From NCBI GenBank assembly GCA_017527675.1, contig JAFXPU010000005.1, positions 1-50,942 of the forward strand: a stretch of DNA of 50,942 nt, read 5' to 3'. This document shows, one piece after another, positions 42,235-50,927 of the stretch. The DNA comes from Bacilli bacterium. Its GTDB lineage: Bacteria; Bacillota_I; Bacilli_A; RF39; UBA660. How positions within the stretch are numbered: position 1 is the first letter of the stretch; every line of letters starts with the position of its first letter. The notes under the pieces were generated by a model. That model saw only the letters and a program-made list of their open reading frames with translations, made no database searches and was not told the origin of the DNA. The translations under genes were made by a program, and so were the position numbers.

Positions 42235-43395
42235 ATGTTTATTAAAAAGGCTTTTAAAGACTGCGATAAAATATTACTTTTTATTACCATAATATTATGT
42301 ATGTTTGGTCTTTTTAATATTGTTACTGTATCTAGCCAAGAAGTAACTAATAAAATGGTTGATGAATCTATTTATTATTATTTTTATCGTCAATTAAGTA
42401 TGATTATTATAGGTTTAGTACCATCTTTAATTATTATGTTTTTACCTTTAAAAAGATTATATAAATATATTCCAATATTATTTATTGGGGCAGTTGTTTT
42501 AAATATAATGGCCATTATTTATGGTGGTTTTACTAGAGGTGCGACAAACTGGTTACCAATGGGACCTATTAAATTTCAACCATCGGAGTTTTCAAAGCCA
42601 ATATTAATTTTAACAGTTGCCTTCTTATTTGAATTTTTTCAAAAACCATTACAAAATCCAAAAACTGATCATGAAAAAATAATATTTATTATTTTAATTG
42701 CTGGTTTTTTGATACCTGCTATTGTCTTTGTTCAAAAAGATATTGGTACTTGTGCTATTATTGCTGGTTCATTTTTAGCAATGTTTATTTTTAGCCCTTT
42801 ATCAAAAAAAGATAAAATATTTGCTATTAAATGGATAGGTGTTGCAATATTATGTTTAGCTTTATTTTATGTTCTTGCTAAAGGATCTTTATTATCAGGT
42901 GCTCAGTCAAGCCGTTTAAATTATTTTAATCCTTGTCAAACATCAAAGTATAAAGGAGAAGGATATCAAGTTTGTAATGCCTTTATTGCTATTAATAGAG
43001 GTAAATTAACTGGTGTTGGAATTGGTAAAAGTACTCAAAAATATTCGTATATACCAGAACCACATACAGATATGGTATTTGCAATTATTTCAGAAGAATA
43101 TGGTTTTATAGTCGGTTTATTAATTATTTTATGCTATGTAGTTATAATATGGCGTGTTTTGAAATTAGCAACTTATGCCTCAACCTTAACAGGTAGATAT
43201 ATATGTTTAGGTGTTGCAACTTTTATTTTCCTTCACGTTTTTATTAATCTAGGTGGTATGTTTGGTCTTATTCCTTTAACAGGTGTACCACTTCCATTCT
43301 TATCATATGGTGGTAGTTTTGTTATTGCTTTACTTGTATCTCTTGCTTTAGTGCAAAGAGTACATATTGATACAAAAAGAGCAAAAATAATTTAG
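42235..43395 (+). CDS. SEDS-family peptidoglycan polymerase (FtsW/RodA)
   Basis: The 386 residues form about ten membrane helices. GGFTRGATNWLPMGPIKFQPSEF is the SEDS hallmark, and TGVPLPFLSYGGSFVIALL the conserved end. VQKDIGTCAI holds the Asp expected for glycosyl transfer. SEDS proteins polymerise lipid II together with a class B PBP; FtsW works in division and RodA in elongation. NRGKLTGVGIGKSTQKYSYIPEPHTDMVFAII is seen in both, so I leave the symbol open. ATG 42235 follows AAAGGTG. No PBP gene is adjacent. Two Tim44-like genes follow in the same direction. Confidence 0.93.
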   Translation: MFIKKAFKDCDKILLFITIILCMFGLFNIVTVSSQEVTNKMVDESIYYYFYRQLSMIIIGLVPSLIIMFLPLKRLYKYIPILFIGAVVLNIMAIIYGGFTRGATNWLPMGPIKFQPSEFSKPILILTVAFLFEFFQKPLQNPKTDHEKIIFIILIAGFLIPAIVFVQKDIGTCAIIAGSFLAMFIFSPLSKKDKIFAIKWIGVAILCLALFYVLAKGSLLSGAQSSRLNYFNPCQTSKYKGEGYQVCNAFIAINRGKLTGVGIGKSTQKYSYIPEPHTDMVFAIISEEYGFIVGLLIILCYVVIIWRVLKLATYASTLTGRYICLGVATFIFLHVFINLGGMFGLIPLTGVPLPFLSYGGSFVIALLVSLALVQRVHIDTKRAKII

Positions 43396-43405
43396 AAGGT
43401 GTTTT

Positions 43406-44452
43406 ATGAATTATAAAAATAATACTATAATAAAAATGTTTATAGCACTTATGCTTTTAAACATTTCTTTATTGTTTAATATGAATTATTTGCATGCTGA
43501 TTCCGGTTTTGATTCATCATATGATTCGTCTGGTTCATCATGGGATTCGTCTTCATCTTATGATTATAGTTCATCATCATATGATTATGATTATGGTTCA
43601 TCATCAGGTGGTGGTTCATATTCTGGAAAACATATTGATTATCATTTTGATGGAGCTATTTATGTTATTGTTTCAATTATTTTAACTTTAATATTAAATA
43701 GTTATATGAAAAGAAAAAGTATTGGAAATAGAAGTATTTATTTAACAATTATAATTGCCTTATTATATATTTTAGGTAATATCTTATATGGAAGTTATTT
43801 CTTTATTACATGCTTTTCTATGGGATATTTTAGTTTCTTATTCTTTGGTGTACCAATTATTGCCTTTACCGGAAAAAGAACCAAAGGAAGAACTAGTAAC
43901 TTTAATTATTTTGAATTAAATGGTAAATTTGATGATTTAAATACTAATGAATTACAAACAAAATTATTTAATATTTATAAAGATGTCCAAATTGCATGGT
44001 CAAATAATAATTTAGGACCTGTTAGAAGTAAACTATCTGATGAATTATATAATTCATATCAAATGCAAATTGATTCTTTAATTCAATTAAATCAAAGAAA
44101 TGTAATGGATGATATTGAATTCCATCGTATGATTGTTACTAATGATGTTATAAATGGTAATGCTGAAGAGTTATACATTCGTATGGAAGTTACTTGTCGT
44201 GATTATATAGTTCAAAATAAAAATGGTAAAGAAAAAGTTGTTAGAGGTAATCCTAAATATCTTAATGATTATATTTATATGATGACTTTTGTACGTACTA
44301 TAGATGGTAAAGTTGATAATTGTCCAAACTGTGGTGCTAAATTAGATAGTGGTGCTTCAAGTATTTGTTCATCTTGTAAATCAGTAGTTGTTCATGGTAG
44401 TGATAACTGGGTATTAACAAAGAAAAAAATGTTAGAACAAACTAGGAGGTAA
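43406..44452 (+). CDS. Tim44-like membrane protein with a Ser/Asp/Tyr-rich segment and a zinc ribbon
   Basis: A signal-like helix (IIKMFIALMLLNISLLFNMN) leads into an outside stretch of Ser, Asp, Tyr and Gly (residues of about 32-75). Two or three membrane helices follow (about 82-150), then a Tim44-like domain (KFDDLNTNELQTKLFNIYKD onward) and the zinc ribbon CPNCGAKLDSGASSICSSC. The ending NWVLTKKKML matches the end of the next gene (YVLTKIN). The function is unknown; Tim44-like domains bind membranes or partner proteins. It follows AGAAGGTG after the SEDS gene. Confidence 0.75.
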   Translation: MNYKNNTIIKMFIALMLLNISLLFNMNYLHADSGFDSSYDSSGSSWDSSSSYDYSSSSYDYDYGSSSGGGSYSGKHIDYHFDGAIYVIVSIILTLILNSYMKRKSIGNRSIYLTIIIALLYILGNILYGSYFFITCFSMGYFSFLFFGVPIIAFTGKRTKGRTSNFNYFELNGKFDDLNTNELQTKLFNIYKDVQIAWSNNNLGPVRSKLSDELYNSYQMQIDSLIQLNQRNVMDDIEFHRMIVTNDVINGNAEELYIRMEVTCRDYIVQNKNGKEKVVRGNPKYLNDYIYMMTFVRTIDGKVDNCPNCGAKLDSGASSICSSCKSVVVHGSDNWVLTKKKMLEQTRR

Positions 44453-44454
44453 TT

Positions 44455-44982
44455 ATGAATATTGCTGATTATGATAATACAATTACTAATGCTATGTTTT
44501 TAACTAAAGTAGATAATATATATGTTATGCTTCATTCTGCTATTATGAAACGTGATATGGATATTGTTAAACATAAAATATCAGATAATATATATAATTA
44601 TTATGAGAATATTGTTAATGATTTAAAAAATAATCATGAAATTCAAATGTATGGTGAATTTAATATAGCTTCATCTAATATTAGAAATATTAAAATTGAT
44701 GAAAATTTTATAATAGTTGAAGTTGATATGTTAACTCGTTTTCTAGATTATGTTATTGATGAAGATTCAAAGAAAATTAAAAGGGGAGTAAATGATCATA
44801 GAAAAGAACAACATGATATATTAACCTTTATAAAAAAGATTGATGCTAAACCTTTAGAACCTTCACGACATTGTCCTAATTGTGGTGCTTCAATGGATAT
44901 CTCAAAAACGGGAAAATGTGATTATTGTAATGCAATATTTAATACACTTGACTATGATTATGTTTTAACTAAGATAAATTAG
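44455..44982 (+). CDS. soluble Tim44-like protein with a zinc ribbon
   Basis: The 175 residues look like the C-terminal half of the protein before it: a Tim44-like helix-sheet domain (NAMFLTKVDNIYVMLHSAIM ... IIVEVDMLTRFLDYVID), then CPNCGASMDISKTGKCDYC and the ending DYVLTKIN. No signal or membrane helix is present. It probably arose by duplication and loss of the membrane part, and may assemble with the neighbour. Its AGGAGG lies in the last codons of that gene, and two bases separate stop and start. Confidence 0.7.
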   Translation: MNIADYDNTITNAMFLTKVDNIYVMLHSAIMKRDMDIVKHKISDNIYNYYENIVNDLKNNHEIQMYGEFNIASSNIRNIKIDENFIIVEVDMLTRFLDYVIDEDSKKIKRGVNDHRKEQHDILTFIKKIDAKPLEPSRHCPNCGASMDISKTGKCDYCNAIFNTLDYDYVLTKIN

Positions 44983-44992
44983 CAAAAAAGTG

Positions 44993-45021
44993 TTGCAATT
45001 AAAGACAAAATAGTGTATAGT
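44993..45021 (+). promoter_or_regulatory. rpsO promoter TTGCAA-17-TATAGT
   Basis: TTGCAA (44993-44998) and TATAGT (45016-45021) give a transcript starting near 45028 and a leader of about 75 bases. Confidence 0.65.
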
Positions 45022-45027
45022 TAATAT

Positions 45028-45096
45028 GTACTTGTACTTGGTATACGATTCTCCAACGTCTACTAGGTGTAAGCGTATATATAAATAAAGGAGGAA
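45028..45096 (+). promoter_or_regulatory. probable S15-binding leader of rpsO
   Basis: The leader holds a stem TATACG (45042-45047) with CGTATA (45074-45079), enclosing ATTCTCCAACGTCTACTAGG. The blocks GATTCTCCAAC and TACTAGG resemble the leader that Firmicutes use for feedback by ribosomal protein S15. The match is from memory and the inner fold is not computed. Confidence 0.5.
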
Positions 45097-45101
45097 TTAA
45101 G

Positions 45102-45371
45102 ATGGCTTTAACAAAAGAAAAGAAAGCAGAATTAGTTAAAAAATTTGGTGCTAATGAACAAGATACTGGTTCAATTGAAGTACAAATTGCAATTTTAACT
45201 GAAGAAATTAATACTTTGACAGAACATTTCAAAGAACATAAAAAAGATCATCATTCTAAAAGAGGTCTTTTAAGAAAAGTTGGTCAAAGAAGAAGCTTAC
45301 TTAACTATTTAATTAAAAACGATGTTACTAGATACCGTAAAATAGTTAAGGAATTAGGCTTAAGAAAATAA
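45102..45371 (+). CDS. rpsO: ribosomal protein S15
   Basis: The 89 residues have the standard length and sequence of S15 of the 30S subunit: [20 protein letters not shown] and [21 protein letters not shown]15 binds a three-way junction in 16S rRNA and commonly its own mRNA. The start follows AAAGGAGG. pnp follows, the conserved rpsO-pnp order. Confidence 0.98.
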   Translation: MALTKEKKAELVKKFGANEQDTGSIEVQIAILTEEINTLTEHFKEHKKDHHSKRGLLRKVGQRRSLLNYLIKNDVTRYRKIVKELGLRK

Positions 45372-45389
45372 CAATTTAAGGAAAAACAT

Positions 45390-45411
45390 AGACACTCTTT
45401 TTTGAGTGTCT
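45390..45411 (+). terminator. attenuator-like hairpin between rpsO and pnp
   Basis: AGACACTC, loop TTTTTT, GAGTGTCT, with only a short T tract after it. It may give partial termination, or serve as a processing site as in other rpsO-pnp operons. Confidence 0.55.
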
Positions 45412-45431
45412 TTAATTTGGAAGGAGTTTAT

Positions 45432-47564
45432 ATGAAAAAAGTATTTGAATTAGATTTTAGAGGAAGAAAAATTGTTGTAGAAAATGGAGAATATGCAAAA
45501 CAAGCAAATGGTGCTGTTTTAGTAAGATATGGTGATACTGTTATTTTATCTACTGTTGTTGTTGAAAAAACAGCTAATGTTTTATCAGATTTCTTCCCAT
45601 TAATGGTAATTTACCAAGAAAAATTATATTCAGTTGGTAAAATTCCTGGTGGATTTATTAAAAGAGAAGGTCGTCCAACAGATGCTGCTACACTTGCTGC
45701 TCGTATGATTGACCGTCCAATGCGTCCAATGTTCCCAGAAAACTTTAAAAATGCAGTTCAAGTTGTTAATACTGTATTATCAGTTGATACAGATAATTCA
45801 CCTGAATTGACTGCAATGTTTGGTTCATCACTTGCAACATCAATTTCTGAAATTCCATTTGATGGTCCAATTGCTGGTGTTAAAGTAGGTCGTGTTAATG
45901 GTGAATTTATTATTAACCCAACACCTGCTGAATTAGAAGTATCTGATATTGATTTAACAGTAGCTGGTACAAAAGATGCTATTAACATGGTTGAAGCAGG
46001 AGCTAAACAAGTTTCTGAAGATGATATGTTAGAAGCATTAATGTTTGGTCATGAAGCAATTAAAGAATTATGTGCATTCCAAGAAGAAATCATCAAAGAA
46101 ATTGGTAAAGAAAAAATGGAATATGAAGTTTTGGAAATTACTGATGATTTTAAAGCAGAAATTGCTGCTCAAGCTACAGATAAATTAAATGAAGCATTAA
46201 GAATTAAAGATAAATTAGAAAAATATGCTGCTATTGATAAAGTAAAAGAAGATATAGTTAATAAATATACAACTGAAAATGAAGATAAGATGAAAGAAAA
46301 AGACTTAGAAGTCTTAATTACCAAAGTTAAACTTGTCTTAGAAGAAATTGAATATGAAATATTTAGAACTATCGTTGTAAAAGAAAAGACTCGTGCTGAT
46401 GGTCGTGCTATGACAGAAATTAGACCATTATCAACTGAGATTGATATTTTACCACGTACTCATGGTTCAGCCGTATTTACAAGAGGTCAAACTCAAGCAC
46501 TTGTTGTTACAACTTTAGGTGCTTTAAATGATATGCAAATTTTAGATGGTATTTCTTTAGAGGCTGAAAAAAGATTTATGTTACATTATAACTTCCCAGC
46601 ATTCTCTGTTGGTGAAACAGGAAGATATGGTTCACCTGGTAGACGTGAAATTGGTCATGGTGCTTTAGGTGAAAGAGCATTACTTCAAGTTATGCCTTCT
46701 GAAGATGAATTTCCATATACAGTTCGTGTAGTATCTGAAATTTTAGAATCTAATGGTTCTTCATCACAAGCAACTATTTGTGCTGGATGTATGTCTTTAA
46801 TGGCAGCTGGTGTTCCAATTAAAGCACCTGTTGCAGGTATTGCTATGGGATTAATTACTTATGGTGATGAATATACAATCTTAACTGATATTCAAGGCAT
46901 GGAAGATCATTTAGGAGATATGGACTTTAAAGTTGCTGGTACTCGTGAAGGTATCTGTGCTCTTCAAATGGATATCAAAATTAAAGGTATTACTAAACAA
47001 ATCTTAAAAGAAGCTTTAGCTCAAGCAAAAGTTGCTCGTATGGAAATACTTGATGTTATGGAAAAACAAATTGCTACTCCACGTGCTGAAGTTTCAAAAT
47101 ATGCTCCAAAGACTGAAATCTTCACAATTAATCCATTAAAGATTAAAGAAGTTATTGGTAAGGGTGGAGAAACAATTACTAAGATTATTTTAGAAGCATC
47201 AAATGTTACAGCTGTAACAGATATTAATGCTGTTAAAGTTGAACTTGAAGATGATGGCCGTGTAATTATTTATCATTCAGATAGAGATATAATTAATAAA
47301 ACAAAAGAAATGATTTTAGATATCGTTCGTGAACCAGAAGTAGATAAAATCTATAATGGTAAAGTTGTTAAAATAATTGATAAAGGATGTTTCGTAGAAT
47401 TATGGCCTGGGTGTGAAGGTATGGTTCATATCTCTCAACTTGCTGTAGAACGTACAGAAAAGGTTGAAGATGTTGTTAAAGTTGGTGATGAAATTATCGT
47501 TAAATGTTTAGGATATGATCAACATGGACGTCTAAATTTATCAAGAAAAGAAGCAATTAAATAG
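45432..47564 (+). CDS. pnp: polynucleotide phosphorylase
   Basis: PNPase degrades RNA from the 3' end with phosphate. The 710 residues hold two RNase PH domains (the first from [20 protein letters not shown], the second from [20 protein letters not shown]), a helical domain between them, a KH domain ([16 protein letters not shown]) and an S1 domain ([20 protein letters not shown]). The catalytic block [19 protein letters not shown] is intact. ATG 45432 follows AAGGAG; ten extra upstream codons in frame would include the attenuator. Confidence 0.98.
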   Translation: MKKVFELDFRGRKIVVENGEYAKQANGAVLVRYGDTVILSTVVVEKTANVLSDFFPLMVIYQEKLYSVGKIPGGFIKREGRPTDAATLAARMIDRPMRPMFPENFKNAVQVVNTVLSVDTDNSPELTAMFGSSLATSISEIPFDGPIAGVKVGRVNGEFIINPTPAELEVSDIDLTVAGTKDAINMVEAGAKQVSEDDMLEALMFGHEAIKELCAFQEEIIKEIGKEKMEYEVLEITDDFKAEIAAQATDKLNEALRIKDKLEKYAAIDKVKEDIVNKYTTENEDKMKEKDLEVLITKVKLVLEEIEYEIFRTIVVKEKTRADGRAMTEIRPLSTEIDILPRTHGSAVFTRGQTQALVVTTLGALNDMQILDGISLEAEKRFMLHYNFPAFSVGETGRYGSPGRREIGHGALGERALLQVMPSEDEFPYTVRVVSEILESNGSSSQATICAGCMSLMAAGVPIKAPVAGIAMGLITYGDEYTILTDIQGMEDHLGDMDFKVAGTREGICALQMDIKIKGITKQILKEALAQAKVARMEILDVMEKQIATPRAEVSKYAPKTEIFTINPLKIKEVIGKGGETITKIILEASNVTAVTDINAVKVELEDDGRVIIYHSDRDIINKTKEMILDIVREPEVDKIYNGKVVKIIDKGCFVELWPGCEGMVHISQLAVERTEKVEDVVKVGDEIIVKCLGYDQHGRLNLSRKEAIK

Positions 47565-47579
47565 ACAGCAAATTAACAA

Positions 47580-47612
47580 AAAAACAATGTCAAAAATTGA
47601 CACTGTTTTTTT
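47580..47612. terminator. terminator after pnp
   Basis: ACAATGTCA and TGACACTGT pair with one mismatch around AAAAT and are flanked by A and T runs on both sides. It can also stop the convergent HIT gene. Confidence 0.65.
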
Positions 47613-47643
47613 ATTGCCCGGGAAATGTCTTAAGGGAAATTTT

Positions 47644-48009
47644 TTAGTCTTTTAATTTATTAAAAATTTCTTTTACGTCAATTAACTCGTTATTGACATA
47701 GTAGGGTATTATATGAAGATGAAAGTGTTTAACTAATTGTGGGTCACCATTGTTTTGTGTAAATGTTACACCACTTGCACCTAACGTATCAACAATCTTT
47801 TTAGAAAGCGTTTTAGCTACACTAAAGATATGTGTAAATAGTACACTATCAAGATCATAAATATCAGTATAATGTTTTTTAGGTATTATTAAAGTATGAC
47901 CATTTGCTTCAGGATTAATATCTAAAAATGCCATTAAATCGTCGTCTTCATAAATCTTGTATGATGGAATTTCACCATCGATAATTTTGCAAAATATATC
48001 CTTTTCCAT
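47644..48009 (-). CDS. HIT-family nucleotide hydrolase or transferase
   Basis: The 121 residues have the HIT signature HFHLHIIP, with the triad His95-x-His97-x-His99, and the typical opening DIFCKIIDGEIPSYKIYEDD. HIT proteins split nucleoside phosphoramidates or dinucleotides such as Ap4A; the exact substrate is unknown. TATAAT lies 15 bases before the ATG, and ATGGTGATGAT is the ribosome-binding site. Confidence 0.93.
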   Translation of the reverse strand: MEKDIFCKIIDGEIPSYKIYEDDDLMAFLDINPEANGHTLIIPKKHYTDIYDLDSVLFTHIFSVAKTLSKKIVDTLGASGVTFTQNNGDPQLVKHFHLHIIPYYVNNELIDVKEIFNKLKD

Positions 48010-48024
48010 ATCATCACCATAATC

Positions 48025-48030
48025 ATTATA
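48025..48030 (-). promoter_or_regulatory. -10 box of the HIT gene
   Basis: TATAAT on the minus strand, 15 bases before the start codon. Confidence 0.5.
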
Positions 48031-48035
48031 TCATA

Positions 48036-48060
48036 AAAAAAAGTGCTATGCACTTTTTTT
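48036..48060. terminator. orphan terminator-like hairpin
   Basis: AAAAAAAGTGC, loop TAT, GCACTTTTTTT, with good form on both strands. It lies between two divergent genes, so no annotated transcript ends here; on the minus strand it covers the -35 area of the HIT promoter. Confidence 0.55.
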
Positions 48061-48082
48061 CGACGTGAATACATGGCGAGTA

Positions 48083-48122
48083 TATTCATTTATATTATGA
48101 ATAAAATAAAATATTTTTATTC
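48083..48122. repeat. overlapping inverted repeats upstream of sufC
   Basis: TATTCAT (48083-48089) pairs with ATGAATA (48097-48103), and GAATAAAA (48099-48106) with TTTTATTC (48115-48122). The two share GAATA, so as RNA they exclude each other. As DNA they end at the -35 box of sufC and could be an operator. Confidence 0.4.
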
Positions 48123-48148
48123 AAATTTTTAATAATATATAGTATAAT
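48120..48148 (+). promoter_or_regulatory. suf operon promoter TTCAAA-17-TATAAT
   Basis: TTCAAA (48120-48125) and TATAAT (48143-48148), 19 bases before the sufC ATG. Confidence 0.6.
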
Positions 48149-48167
48149 TATTCTTGGAGTTGATAAT

Positions 48168-48935
48168 ATGCATACATTAAAAATTGAAAACATTGAAGCA
48201 AGAATTAAAGGTAAAACAATTTTAAAAGATTTCTCTTTAAAAATTAAAACTGGTGAGATTCATGCTATTATGGGACCTAATGGAGCTGGTAAATCTACTT
48301 TATCGAAAGTTATTTTAGGTGATCCAAATTATGAAATAGTATCAGGACATATTTATTATGATGATATTGATATAACTAATTTACCAACTGATGAAAGGGC
48401 GCGTTTAGGTATATTTTTAAGTATGCAATATCCAGTAGAAATTGAAGGAGTATCTAATGCTGATTTTTTAAGAACTGCAAAACTTACTAAAGATAAAGAA
48501 AATTTTAAACTATATGATTTAATTAAAGATATAGATAAAAATATTGAAAAATTAAAAATGAATCCAGAAATGATTCATCGTGGTGTTAATGTTGGTTTTT
48601 CTGGTGGTGAAAGAAAGAAAAATGAAATATTACAAATGAATATTTTAAAACCTGATGTCGTTATTTTAGATGAAATTGATTCTGGACTTGATGTTGATAG
48701 TTTAAAAATAATTGGTAATGATTGTATGGATTACTATAAAAAATCTAAATGTGGTTTATTACTTATAACACATTATCAAAGATTATTAGATTATATTAAA
48801 CCTGATTATGTTCATATATTAGTTGATGGAACAATTAAAAAAACTGGTGATTTTAAGCTTGTTAAATATATTGAAGAAAATGGTTATGAAGAATTTTTAA
48901 ATAAAGATAGTTCATCTGTTATAGAGGAAAAATAA
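48168..48935 (+). CDS. sufC: Fe-S assembly ATPase SufC
   Basis: SufC powers the SufBCD scaffold that builds Fe-S clusters. The 255 residues are an ABC ATPase with Walker A GPNGAGKST, the signature FSGGERKKNEILQM and Walker B VVILDEIDSGLDVDSLK, the SufC-specific form. The start follows TTGGAGTTGAT. It is the first gene of sufC-sufD-sufS, the Bacillus order; sufU and sufB would be expected just beyond the right edge. Confidence 0.97.
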   Translation: MHTLKIENIEARIKGKTILKDFSLKIKTGEIHAIMGPNGAGKSTLSKVILGDPNYEIVSGHIYYDDIDITNLPTDERARLGIFLSMQYPVEIEGVSNADFLRTAKLTKDKENFKLYDLIKDIDKNIEKLKMNPEMIHRGVNVGFSGGERKKNEILQMNILKPDVVILDEIDSGLDVDSLKIIGNDCMDYYKKSKCGLLLITHYQRLLDYIKPDYVHILVDGTIKKTGDFKLVKYIEENGYEEFLNKDSSSVIEEK

Positions 48936-48939
48936 AATT

Positions 48940-49734
48940 ATGAATAAGATAATATTAGAAGATGAACTTATTACTCGTCTTAAAAAAACAGAAGTAGAAA
49001 TAACATATCATAAAGCAAAATCATTATTTGATATTACTAAAATCAATTTAAATGTTAAAAAGAATTGTGATATTTTATTAGAATTTAATCGTCTTGATGA
49101 TTTAAAACTAGATTTAGTGATTGATGTTGCTGATAATGTTACTACATTTGTTAATATTATAAGTATACTTAATAAAGCTAAAATAAAAACAACAGTTAAT
49201 CTAGGTTATAAAAGTAAAATTAGTATAGATAAAATAAATGATTGTATTCAAGCAAAAGAAGGATTAATAATAAATCTTGCTAAAGAAGAAGCTAAAGCAG
49301 ATTATAATTTTAAAAGTGTTGCTAAAACAAATGAAACATATGATATAGTTGTTAATCATCAGGCTTCCAAAACTGAAAGTATGATTAAAAATAATATTAT
49401 AAATTATACTGGTAATGTTTTAGTTCAAGTATCAACCTATATAGATAAGGATTATCAAGAAACAAAAGCAGATCAAAAAAATACAATAATTAATTTAGCA
49501 AATAAAAAATGTGAGATTAAACCAAATTTATTTATAGATTCCTTTGATTCAGTAGCTAATCATTCTGCTTATATTGGTAGATTTGATGATAACATTATCT
49601 TTTATTTAATGACACGTGGCTTAAATGAAAAAGAAGCTACTAATTTATTAATTAAAGGATTTTTAGAAAGTGACGTTGAAGATAAAAAACTTTTAAAAAC
49701 AATTAATAAAATTATTAAAAATTATTGGAGGTGA
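48940..49734 (+). CDS. sufD: SufD-like Fe-S scaffold subunit (short form)
   Basis: The 264 residues end in the SufB/SufD block DSVANHSAYIGRFDDNIIFY followed by LMTRGLNEKEATNLLIKGF, with the conserved His in NHSAYIG. SufD normally has 400 or more residues; here the N-terminal helical region is nearly absent and the beta-helix is short. The frame is open throughout and the gene is packed between sufC and sufS, so the short form looks native. It should pair with SufB on SufC. Confidence 0.88.
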   Translation: MNKIILEDELITRLKKTEVEITYHKAKSLFDITKINLNVKKNCDILLEFNRLDDLKLDLVIDVADNVTTFVNIISILNKAKIKTTVNLGYKSKISIDKINDCIQAKEGLIINLAKEEAKADYNFKSVAKTNETYDIVVNHQASKTESMIKNNIINYTGNVLVQVSTYIDKDYQETKADQKNTIINLANKKCEIKPNLFIDSFDSVANHSAYIGRFDDNIIFYLMTRGLNEKEATNLLIKGFLESDVEDKKLLKTINKIIKNYWR

Positions 49735-49736
49735 GT

Positions 49737-50927
49737 ATGCATAGAGAAGATTTTGACTTTTTAAAGCAAAATATTATTTATTTTGATAATGGTGCAACTT
49801 CCTTAAAACCACAAATACTATCGGAAGCAACTGCTGATTATTATAATAATTATTCAGCAAATGCTCATCGTGGTGATTATGATATTTCAATTAGAGTTGA
49901 TACTTTATTTGAAGAAACAAGACACTTAGTAGGAGAGTTAATTAATGCTAATGCTGATCAAATAGCATTTACTAATAATACTACTGATGCTATTAATAAA
50001 TTAGTATTTGGTTATTTTAAAAATAAATTAAATTCTGGTGATGAAATATTATTAACTAAAAGTGAACATGCTTCTAATGTTTTACCATGGTTCTATTTAG
50101 CTAAAGAAAAAGATTTAGTTATTAAATATATTAATTTAGATAGTCATCATCGAATAGATCTTGATGATTTAAAAAATAAAATAACTAATAAAACAAAGGT
50201 AATATCAATTGCTCATGTTACTAATGTAATTGGTGATATAAGACCTATTAAAGAAATAACTAAGATAGCTCATGATAATAATATATTAGTTTTGGTAGAT
50301 GGTGCCCAAAGTGTTGCCCACATGCCTGTTGATGTAAAAGATCTTGATATTGATTTTTTAGCATTTTCTGCTCATAAAATGTGTGGTCCAACTGGAGTGG
50401 GTGTTTTATATAGTAAAAAAGATTATTTAAAAGATATAAAACCAATTATCTATGGTGGAGGTATGAATGCTTCATTTACCTATGATGGTGCTGTTGAATT
50501 AGTTGATTATCCAAATATCTTAGATGCTGGTACACCTAATATAGCTGGTGTTTTAGGTTTCAATAAGGTTTTAAAGTATTTAATGGATATTGGAATGGAT
50601 AACATTCATAATTATGAAATTAACCTTAGAAATTATGCTATTTTAAAATTAAAGGAAGTACCAAATATTATTATTTATAATGAAGATAGTGATACAGGTA
50701 TAATTACATTTAATATTGATGGTATATTTGCTCAAGATTTAGCTATTTATTTAAATAATTATAATATCTGTGTTAGAGCAGGTAATCATTGTGCTAAAAT
50801 TTTAAAAGATGAGTTAGGTATTAAAAATACTTGTCGTATGAGTTTATACTTCTATAATAATGAATCAGAAATAGATGAACTTGTATATGTATTATCTAAT
50901 CCTAATATTAAGAATGAATTAATATAA
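49737..50927 (+). CDS. sufS: cysteine desulfurase SufS
   Basis: SufS gives sulfur to the SUF scaffold, with SufU as acceptor in Firmicutes. The 396 residues start MHREDFDFLKQNIIYFDNGA, with FDNGATSLKP and NAHRGDYDIS typical of group II enzymes. The PLP Lys is in SAHKMCGPTGVGVLY, and the active Cys in VRAGNHCAKILKDELGI (more often RAGHHCAQP). ATG 49737 follows TTGGAGGTG, eight bases after it begins. The gene is complete, 15 bases before the right edge. Confidence 0.96.
   Translation: MHREDFDFLKQNIIYFDNGATSLKPQILSEATADYYNNYSANAHRGDYDISIRVDTLFEETRHLVGELINANADQIAFTNNTTDAINKLVFGYFKNKLNSGDEILLTKSEHASNVLPWFYLAKEKDLVIKYINLDSHHRIDLDDLKNKITNKTKVISIAHVTNVIGDIRPIKEITKIAHDNNILVLVDGAQSVAHMPVDVKDLDIDFLAFSAHKMCGPTGVGVLYSKKDYLKDIKPIIYGGGMNASFTYDGAVELVDYPNILDAGTPNIAGVLGFNKVLKYLMDIGMDNIHNYEINLRNYAILKLKEVPNIIIYNEDSDTGIITFNIDGIFAQDLAIYLNNYNICVRAGNHCAKILKDELGIKNTCRMSLYFYNNESEIDELVYVLSNPNIKNELI

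Noticed and set aside
43494-43685. A His/Ile-rich frame within the Tim44-like gene
   Set aside because: It is a second-phase reading of the Ser/Asp/Tyr codon repeats; no start signals.
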